A stretch of DNA of 10,564 bases, taken from contig CAYQDR010000151.1 of NCBI GenBank assembly GCA_964416315.1, forward strand, positions 1-10,564, written 5' to 3'. Both the position numbers and the translations under genes were made by a program. The stretch is from CAYQDR01 sp964416315 (GTDB lineage Bacteria; Methylomirabilota; Methylomirabilia; Rokubacteriales; DASRDR01). The notes under the pieces are model-generated. The model saw nothing but the letters and a program-made list of their open reading frames with translations. It had not been told where the DNA came from and made no database searches. Shown piece by piece: positions 1 to 4,561 of this stretch (position 1 is the stretch's first letter; each line of letters opens with the position of its first letter).

Positions 1-70
1 CGGCGAGCACAATGATCCCGAGCAGAGTGCTGTCAGAAACCGTGAGCCCGAACAATAGTGACCCTTCCAT
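1..70 (-). CDS. Possible N-terminus of a membrane protein, cut by the window edge
   Basis: An open frame runs leftwards from an ATG at 70-68 to the window edge (23 codons). It reads MEGSLLFGLTVSDSTLLG and then a hydrophobic stretch (IIVLA), which looks like the start of a membrane segment. It diverges from the cupin gene, and the inverted repeat at 107-125 lies between them. No good ribosome binding site is visible before the ATG and the fragment is too short to assign to a family. It could be a chance open frame. Confidence 0.3.
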   Translation of the reverse strand, partial: MEGSLLFGLTVSDSTLLGIIVLA

Positions 71-106
71 CGGCGGTTGCGTGGCGAGGCCCGCGTCCCA
101 CGCGCA

Positions 107-125
107 GTCAGACCAACAGTCTGAC
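107..125. promoter_or_regulatory. Perfect 7-bp inverted repeat, operator-like
   Basis: GTCAGAC (107-113) and GTCTGAC (119-125) are exact reverse complements separated by CAACA. The repeat lies 87 bases before the preferred cupin start and 37 bases before the possible divergent start at 70. Size and position suit the operator of a dimeric repressor such as a TetR-type protein, which is inference; no regulator gene for it is in the window. Confidence 0.4.
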
Positions 126-211
126 GAAGAGGCAAGGAGGTGAGCCGGAACAGCAAACCGATGAGTGAGGCAGAAATGGCCACAAGGTCAACGAACCACG
201 GAGGATGGAAG

Positions 212-628
212 ATGAGCACGTGGCGGTTCTTCACCCTAGCGGTTTGGCTTCTAATAGCATTCGTGCTTGTCGCAGGACTTGGGACTGCGGTCAGCCAGCA
301 AGCCGGGCCGACGGAGAGCAAAGGCGTGAACGCGCCCGTCATTGCCTCACTCGACCTTGGCCCTGAGATCGACGGCATGCAGGGCCGCCAGCTCAGAATG
401 CGGATGTTCACGCTGGCGCCGGGTGGCGTCGTTGCAGTGCATAGCCATAAAGATCGTCCGGCGGCCGTGTACCTCCTCGTGGGGAGGCTTCACATCAATG
501 AGGGCGGCCACGTGAAGGAATATCGCGAGGGTGACAGTTGGGCCGAGGGGAAGGACGTGACGCACTGGGCCGAGAACAGGGGGACGATCCCGGCCGTGGC
601 CGTCGTGGTAGACATAATCAAGCCGTAG
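212..628 (+). CDS. Membrane-anchored or secreted cupin-domain protein
   Basis: A 138-residue protein with an N-terminal hydrophobic segment (residues about 6-24), which is a signal peptide or anchor, followed by one small cupin barrel. Cupin motif 1 shows H77 and H79, but the usual Glu a few residues later is replaced by Pro/Ala. Motif 2 keeps H118 and N122 (THWAEN), so a metal site with three His is possible. I chose the ATG at 212 because GGAGG lies at 200-204 with 7-base spacing and it puts the hydrophobic segment at the N-terminus. In-frame starts at 140 (GTG) and 161 add a polar extension and are less well placed. Base composition is clearly less G+C-rich than the metal genes, suggesting different ancestry. 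The substrate is unknown. Its end overlaps, in antisense, the odd tail of the next minus-strand gene. Confidence 0.75.
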   Translation: MSTWRFFTLAVWLLIAFVLVAGLGTAVSQQAGPTESKGVNAPVIASLDLGPEIDGMQGRQLRMRMFTLAPGGVVAVHSHKDRPAAVYLLVGRLHINEGGHVKEYREGDSWAEGKDVTHWAENRGTIPAVAVVVDIIKP

Positions 629-1200
629 GGGGTCAACGGGGAGCTGTACAGACTTCCCACGGGCGTCGGGGCCACCCTCGGCGCTCGTGGCATCTTGCGG
701 CCTGTGTGCCTCTGGGAGGCATCGATCAGGTAGTGCGTCGGGATGCTGCTGACCCGGTACGTGTGGAACACCTTGCGGTTGGGGTCGAGCAACGCGGGAA
801 ACGTCACCCCGTGCATCTTCGTGAACTTCGCGACCTCCGCCTTCACCCTGTCGATGCTGACGGCGAGGATCTCGAGGCCGCGCGGCTTGAACTCCTGGTA
901 GAGCTTCTCCATCGTCGGCATCTCCTCCTGGCAGGACGGGCACCAGGAGGCCCAGAAGTTCAGGAACACGGCCTTCTTGCTGCGGAAGTCCGAGAGCCTC
1001 ACCCGCGTGCCGTTCAGGTCCGGCAGGACAAAGTCCGGGGCGAAGGAGCCCACCTCCGGCCGCTCCTGGGCGTGCGGTTCGTTCGCGCCCGGACCCAGCC
1101 CACCCACGGCGACAAGGCCCGCGACGACCGCCAGCGTCACCCGCCGCCACGCGCGCCGGCGCGTCCTGATCGGTCTCCCCTCCACCGGCGCCGCCCTCAC
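490..1200 (-). CDS. TlpA-family thiol-disulfide protein with a chimeric C-terminus
   Basis: The GTG at 1200 overlaps the upstream stop as GTGA, with GGAG just before it; the frame gives 236 residues. An Arg-rich start and hydrophobic segment (about 21-36) form a signal peptide or anchor. The thioredoxin fold follows: a redoxin-type opening (FAPDFVLPD), WCPSC with C87 and C90, and cis-Pro P154. Family resemblance stops at THYLIDA (residue 161, base 718). The final beta strand and helix, which its paralogue at 2538-3071 keeps, are missing. The frame instead reads about 75 unrelated residues and runs antisense through the cupin gene. This suggests a deletion or rearrangement joining two genomic segments, so it is probably a truncated pseudogene. 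The family reduces or oxidises periplasmic Cys pairs, usually using electrons from CcdA/DsbD, which is encoded two genes upstream. Confidence 0.7.
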   Translation of the reverse strand: MRAAPVEGRPIRTRRRAWRRVTLAVVAGLVAVGGLGPGANEPHAQERPEVGSFAPDFVLPDLNGTRVRLSDFRSKKAVFLNFWASWCPSCQEEMPTMEKLYQEFKPRGLEILAVSIDRVKAEVAKFTKMHGVTFPALLDPNRKVFHTYRVSSIPTHYLIDASQRHTGRKMPRAPRVAPTPVGSLYSSPLTPYGLIMSTTTATAGIVPLFSAQCVTSFPSAQLSPSRYSFTWPPSLM

Positions 1201-1703
1201 TTCTCCGGTCGCCCGTCGCCGCGGTCGTCGTGCCCCTTCTTCGACATCGAGCGCATCATGAAGTACATCCCGAGCGGACAGGCGAGGAGCGCGAGGGCAG
1301 GCAGCAGCGCGCTCGCCGCCCCCGCCAGGATCCCCGGGCCGGCGACGAGCAGGACGAGCGCGAGAAGCGGGGCGCCCCAGCAGAGCGCCTTCCCGAGGGA
1401 GGCCTTCCAGTTCCTCGCCTTCGCAGCCCCGTCCGCCGCGTCGCCGGCCCGCTCCACCTCGGCGGCGGGCGCCTCCGCCGCGGCGGCCTGCACCCTGGCC
1501 GCGCGCACCTCCCCGACGAACGCCTCGGCGTGCGCTTCCGAGCAGAACGTCTCCCCGAAGCGCTCGATGGCCGGGCCGTCCGCCTTCGCGGGCTGCCCGC
1601 ACAAGGCACAGTAGGGCTTTGCGGCGTCCGCGCCGGGACCGCCCGCGCCGTCGCGGGATCCCGTCACCTTCGCCGATAACCGATTCCGCTCGACCTTCCC
1701 CAT
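1197..1703 (-). CDS. Membrane protein with TRASH-like metal site and DUF2933-like tail
   Basis: A 168-residue protein. The N-terminal cytosolic-looking part has a TRASH/YHS-like treble-clef signature: YCALCGQP (C32, C35), then FCSEAH with C54 and H58, a typical soft-metal or zinc site. An Ala/Glu-rich linker (about 70-95) leads to two membrane segments (about 108-125 and 128-146). The short tail CPLGMYFMMRSM ending in KKGHDD recalls DUF2933 proteins of metal-resistance loci. The ATG at 1703 is preferred over one at 1730 because a strong AGGAGGAGGA lies seven bases before it. It follows the CcdA-like gene closely and overlaps the next TlpA gene by four bases (GTGA), so the three were probably translated together. 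It may bind metal at the membrane; the domain names rest on motif recognition only. Confidence 0.75.
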   Translation of the reverse strand: MGKVERNRLSAKVTGSRDGAGGPGADAAKPYCALCGQPAKADGPAIERFGETFCSEAHAEAFVGEVRAARVQAAAAEAPAAEVERAGDAADGAAKARNWKASLGKALCWGAPLLALVLLVAGPGILAGAASALLPALALLACPLGMYFMMRSMSKKGHDDRGDGRPEK

Positions 1704-1733
1704 GTGCACGTCCTCCTCCTTCCGTTCCATGCC

Positions 1734-2506
1734 TCACAGAGCCCAGTACGTCAGCGTGTCGTTGATCCCGGCCAGAATGAAGATCCCCCCGGCCACCCGA
1801 CTGACGATCCGGTGGCACCACCTGAGCCGCTCCATGAAGCTTGCCGCCGCCGCGCTCCCGACGGCAACGAGGCCCGCGAAGGCCAGAAGGGGGAGCGCCG
1901 TGCCCACGGCGAAGAGGCCGGGGAAGGTCCACCCCGCCGCGCTCCTCAACGCAAGCGGGATCGTCAGGCCGAAGAAGAGCCAGAAGAGGGTCGGGCAGAA
2001 CGTCAGCGAAAACGCCATCCCGAGGAGGAACGCCCCCCGGATCCCGTGTCGGGGCAGCCGCGCCTGGAGCCAGGCGGACAGGCGGCTCCCCGCCGAGCCG
2101 CGGAGCGGCAGCATCCCGATGAAGCCCAGCCCGACCACGATCATCAGCGGGCCCAGCGCCTTCCGCGCCGCGATCACGACCGGGATGGCCGCGGCTTCGA
2201 GCCGGGCGCCCACCGCCACCGCGGCGGCACCCGCGACCGTGTACACGAGCACCTTCCCCAGGACGTACGCGAGCGCCTCCCGCCAGGGCCGCTCCTCGCC
2301 CAGGCGGCTCGAGACGTAGAGGCGATGGCGGAGAGGTTCGTCGTGAGCTGGCACGGGGACACGGCGCCGACGAGCCCGAAGAGGAGCACCGTGACCAGCG
2401 GTAGCTCGACCCGGTCGGCAAGATCGCCCACGGGGCCGACGAGCGCGGAGCTGAACCCACTCAGCAGCAGGTACCACTGGGTCATGAGCTCCTTGATCAA
2501 CTCCAC
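1734..2506 (-). pseudogene. CcdA/DsbD-like six-TM electron carrier, frameshifted
   Basis: Two overlapping frames together encode one protein of about 256 residues. The first, from GTG 2506 (or ATG 2485), gives TM1 with VSPCQLTTNLSAIA. The second starts at YVSSRLG (base 2318) and continues to the stop at 1734. The break lies at bases 2319-2320, a net two-base gain or one-base loss. Both redox cysteines of the family are present, one in each frame: the Cys of VSPC and that of FCPTLFW. The rest has five further TM segments (e.g. ALGPLMIVVGLG and GGIFILAGIN). CcdA/DsbD-type proteins (including the DsbD_2/UreH-like group) carry electrons from cytosolic thioredoxin to periplasmic TlpA proteins, which flank this gene on both sides. 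No slippery heptamer is visible, so programmed frameshifting is unlikely. A real inactivating mutation and a sequencing error are both possible. Confidence 0.8.
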
Positions 2507-2537
2507 GGTCTCACCACGAGGCGACAGCCCCCCACGG

Positions 2538-3071
2538 CTACCTCAGCAGCTCCTCGAGCTTCTCTCGCGACTCCGAGCTGGCCCAATCCTGGAAGCCGAT
2601 CTCCGCCGCGCGGATCACGCCCATCCGGTCGATGAGAAACGTCGTCGGAAGCCCCCGCAGGCGGTAGGCTCCGGCCACCTCCCAGTTCGGGTCCAGGAGC
2701 GCGGGGAATGTCAGCTTGAGGTCCTCCATGAACTCTCTGGCCTTCGCGGCCACGACCGCCTCCTTCCCCACGTCCACACTGACCGCGAGGATCTCCAGCC
2801 CCCGGGCCTTGTAGTCGCGGTACGCCCGCTCCATCGTCGGCATCTCCTGGCGACACGGGGGACACCACGTCGCCCAGAAGTTCAGGAGTACCGCCTTCTC
2901 TCTCAGCACCCGCGAAAGGTGAACGGGCTTGGCGTGAAGGTCGTGCAGCGTGAAGTCCGGCGCCCGGTGTCCAACGGCGGGTTGAACGTCGGTGGCGAGG
3001 ACCGAACTCGCGGCGGCTGGCACGAGCAGCAGCAGCCATGCCACGCGCGCGAGCACACCAACCCGTCGCAT
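2538..3071 (-). CDS. TlpA-family periplasmic thiol-disulfide oxidoreductase
   Basis: An intact 177-residue protein. A signal peptide (about residues 9-27, ending SSVLA) precedes a thioredoxin domain with the redoxin-type start HRAPDFTLHD, the active site WCPPC (C70, C73), the LLDP element and the cis-Pro in GLPTTFLID (P142). A final strand and helix (DWASSESREKLEEL) complete the fold, and the length is normal for the family. The ATG at 3071 is preferred over the GTG at 3074; GGGAAGG lies nine bases upstream. The CcdA-like gene starts 31 bases after the stop, consistent with an operon in which the membrane carrier reduces this protein. The substrate is unknown. Given the neighbours, it may keep a metal-binding Cys pair in the envelope reduced rather than serve cytochrome c maturation, since no cytochrome or Ccm gene is present. 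Confidence 0.9.
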   Translation of the reverse strand: MRRVGVLARVAWLLLLVPAAASSVLATDVQPAVGHRAPDFTLHDLHAKPVHLSRVLREKAVLLNFWATWCPPCRQEMPTMERAYRDYKARGLEILAVSVDVGKEAVVAAKAREFMEDLKLTFPALLDPNWEVAGAYRLRGLPTTFLIDRMGVIRAAEIGFQDWASSESREKLEELLR

Positions 3072-3143
3072 CACCGGAGACCTTCCCGTTTTCGGCGGCA
3101 GCGCACCGCTCCCCTCCTTCTTGGATCGGCCGGAAGCTCGCCC

Positions 3144-3159
3144 CAGGCGCCGGCGCCTG
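3144..3159. repeat. 16-bp perfect palindrome between minus-strand genes
   Basis: CAGGCGCCGGCGCCTG is fully self-complementary. It lies in the 137-base stretch between the small secreted-protein gene and the TlpA gene. In RNA it could form a GC-only hairpin that affects processing or partial termination, but no U tract follows. Nothing else is recognisable in bases 3072-3208. Confidence 0.35.
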
Positions 3160-3208
3160 AGGGCACCACACCTGTCGAGTGTGGACTACGGACGGACGAC
3201 GATGCGGC

Positions 3209-3532
3209 TCAGAAGAGGGAAGACGGGGGAGCGCGCGGGGTATGAGGACCTGCGTCGAACCGGGGGAGCGAAGGCGGAGGCGCCGCGACGGGCACCCAGG
3301 CCACCGGCGCCTGGCTCCGCCAGAGCGGGGTGAGGCCGACGGCCACCTCGGGGAGCGGATCGGGCGAGCCCGGCTGGCCGCAGACCCTGGCCGAGGCTTG
3401 AAGGGTGCCGCAGCCCGTGTCGGCAGCCGCCGTGGGCACCGCGCTCCAGAGGCAGAAGGCGACCATCACGACCGCCAGCAGGGCGGCCGTGGCGCGCCTT
3501 CCCGAGCAACTCAGCACGTCCCGAGCAGCCAT
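3209..3532 (-). CDS. Small secreted protein with two cysteines, function unknown
   Basis: A 107-residue frame. A basic start (GRR) is followed by a hydrophobic core (about 14-30) and VPTAAA just before Asp38, a good signal-peptidase I site. The mature part is about 70 residues, with C41 and C51 (TGCG and RVCG) near its start and a Pro-rich tail. The ATG at 3532 has GGAG five bases upstream, and a plausible promoter lies at 3557-3584, so it would be the first gene of the redox operon. The two cysteines could be a substrate for the TlpA proteins encoded next to it, or a periplasmic metal ligand; this is inference from position. I do not recognise a family. The Pro-rich C-terminus and absence of other support mean it could be a chance frame in G+C-rich DNA. 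Confidence 0.45.
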   Translation of the reverse strand: MAARDVLSCSGRRATAALLAVVMVAFCLWSAVPTAAADTGCGTLQASARVCGQPGSPDPLPEVAVGLTPLWRSQAPVAWVPVAAPPPSLPRFDAGPHTPRAPPSSLF

Positions 3533-3556
3533 CAACGCTCCGACGGTTCGGCCTTC

Positions 3557-3584
3557 ACCGTATCAGATTCCCCGTGCAAGTCAA
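3557..3584 (-). promoter_or_regulatory. Candidate promoter of the redox operon
   Basis: On the minus strand TTGACT (bases 3584-3579) is followed after 16 bases by TACGGT (3562-3557). The first matches the -35 consensus at five of six positions and the second is a weak -10. A transcript would start near base 3550, about 18 bases before the ATG at 3532 and just before its GGAG. I see no MerR-type dyad between the two boxes. The rest of 3585-3800 holds nothing I recognise. Confidence 0.4.
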
Positions 3585-3801
3585 CACGCCGCGAGCGGCG
3601 CGCCCGATTCCCGTCCGCCGCCGGACGTCGAGCTCTCGGTGCCTGACCGCCGCCCCCGCGCGAGGTTGCCGCAGGGGCCCGAAGTCGGTGCTGGACGGCC
3701 TACCGGATCCCCCTCGACCTTCCACCTAGGGAGAATGTTTATGATGGCTGCTATGAACGCCACGAGGCGACGACTCCCGGGGTGGGGTGAAGAAATGGGA
3801 C

Positions 3802-3833
3802 TTGACATTACCCTTAAGAGGAAGGTTTACGCT
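3802..3833 (+). promoter_or_regulatory. MerR-type promoter and operator of the metal operon
   Basis: TTGACA (3802-3807) and TACGCT (3828-3833) are separated by 20 bases, the overlong spacer typical of MerR-activated promoters. Between them lies an imperfect dyad centred on CTTAAG (3813-3818): of the 11 base pairs from 3805/3826 inward, 8 are complementary. A start site near 3840 leaves only a short leader before the ribosome binding site of the regulator gene. The regulator, HMA protein, ATPase and selenoprotein genes therefore probably share this metal-induced, autoregulated promoter. Confidence 0.85.
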
Positions 3834-3854
3834 CGTGTCACAAGGGAGGCGACC

Positions 3855-4349
3855 ATGGCACGGGACCTCAAGATCGGCGAGCTGGCGCGCCGGGTCGGGG
3901 TGACCGCCAAGGCGATCCGCTTCTACGAGGCGCAAGGCGTCTTGCCGGCGGCCCGTCGCGGCGCCAACGGCTACCGCCTCTATACGGACGACGCCGCCGG
4001 CGTCCTATCGTTCATCAAGCAGGCGGCTGGTCTGGGGCTCACCCTGGCCGAGATCCGCGAGATCGTCGCCATCCGCCAGGGGGGGCGGCCTCCCTGCATG
4101 CACGTCCACCAGCTGCTCAGGAACAAGGCGCTGGAGCTGGACCGCAAGCTGGCGGATCTGCGGGAGGTGCGGCGGCGGATTCGCCAAAGCCTGGCGGCGT
4201 GGCGCCGGGGTCCCCAGCGCCCGGCGGCCGTGTGTCCCCATATCGAGCGGGCGACCCGGGACCGGGCGCCCGAGCGTCGCCGGGGTGCGCCCCTGACGAG
4301 CGGCGCGCGCGAGCCAGCGCCGGGCCGGACGAGGAATCGGAGGGTGTGA
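3855..4349 (+). CDS. MerR-family heavy-metal-responsive regulator
   Basis: A 164-residue transcription factor. Residues 5-75 form the winged helix-turn-helix of the family (IGELARRVGVTAKAIRFYE, then GYRLY and the LTLAEI helix). A long dimerisation helix spans about 84-118. Candidate metal ligands are C81 and H83 (PCMHVH) at the start of that helix and C127 and H129 (CPHIE) after it, positions used by ZntR/CadR/PbrR/MerR proteins. They suggest a soft or borderline metal but do not tell which one. A basic, Pro-rich tail of about 33 residues follows CPHIE and looks disordered; this is longer than usual. The ATG at 3855 has GGGAGG five bases upstream; the frame is open further up, but that part contains the promoter. 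The HMA gene starts two bases after the stop. Confidence 0.93.
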   Translation: MARDLKIGELARRVGVTAKAIRFYEAQGVLPAARRGANGYRLYTDDAAGVLSFIKQAAGLGLTLAEIREIVAIRQGGRPPCMHVHQLLRNKALELDRKLADLREVRRRIRQSLAAWRRGPQRPAAVCPHIERATRDRAPERRRGAPLTSGAREPAPGRTRNRRV

Positions 4350-4351
4350 CG

Positions 4352-4561
4352 ATGGAGCAGGTGCAGTTGAGGGTCAAGGGGATGAGCTGCACGGCCTGTG
4401 AGCAGCGCATCCAGCGGGCGGTAGCGCAGGTCACGGGCGTGATGCGGAGCGCCGCGGATCACCGGCCCGGCCAGATCCGCGTGGTGTTCGATCCCGCCCG
4501 GACGTCCCCCGAGACCGTCCGGGCTCGCATCGAGCAGGCAGGGTACGAGGTGTCGTCATGA
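4352..4561 (+). CDS. HMA-domain metal chaperone, CopZ-like
   Basis: A 69-residue single heavy-metal-associated (ferredoxin-like) domain with the ligand loop GMSCTACEQR (C13, C16), the inner-strand pattern RVVFDPAR and a closing IEQAGYEV. The length is that of free-standing CopZ/MerP-type domains. It has no signal peptide, so it should be cytosolic and pass a metal ion to the ATPase encoded next. CGGAGGG lies eight bases before the ATG. The gene overlaps the ATPase gene by four bases (ATGA). By family, Cu(I) is the most common cargo, but the same fold carries Hg(II), Zn(II) and Cd(II). Confidence 0.92.
   Translation: MEQVQLRVKGMSCTACEQRIQRAVAQVTGVMRSAADHRPGQIRVVFDPARTSPETVRARIEQAGYEVSS

Noticed and set aside
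140..211. GTG at 140 or ATG at 161 as the cupin start
   Set aside because: They add a polar extension before the hydrophobic segment, and the Shine-Dalgarno sequence is either touching the start or far from it; the ATG at 212 has GGAGG at good spacing.
2310..2330. Programmed ribosomal frameshift in the CcdA-like gene
   Set aside because: No homopolymer or X-XXY-YYZ slippery site at the switch point; mutation or read error is simpler.
490..2460. A single 656-codon minus-strand open frame
   Set aside because: Only its last third (from 1200) is TlpA-like; the upstream part is the out-of-frame shadow of the TRASH/DUF2933-like and CcdA-like genes.
3581..3808. 75-codon minus-strand open frame between the operons
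   Set aside because: No recognisable domain, no clear ribosome binding site, and it overlaps both promoters.
3405..3854. N-terminal extension of the MerR frame
   Set aside because: It would include the MerR promoter and operator, and the family begins at the helix-turn-helix; the ATG at 3855 has a good ribosome binding site.
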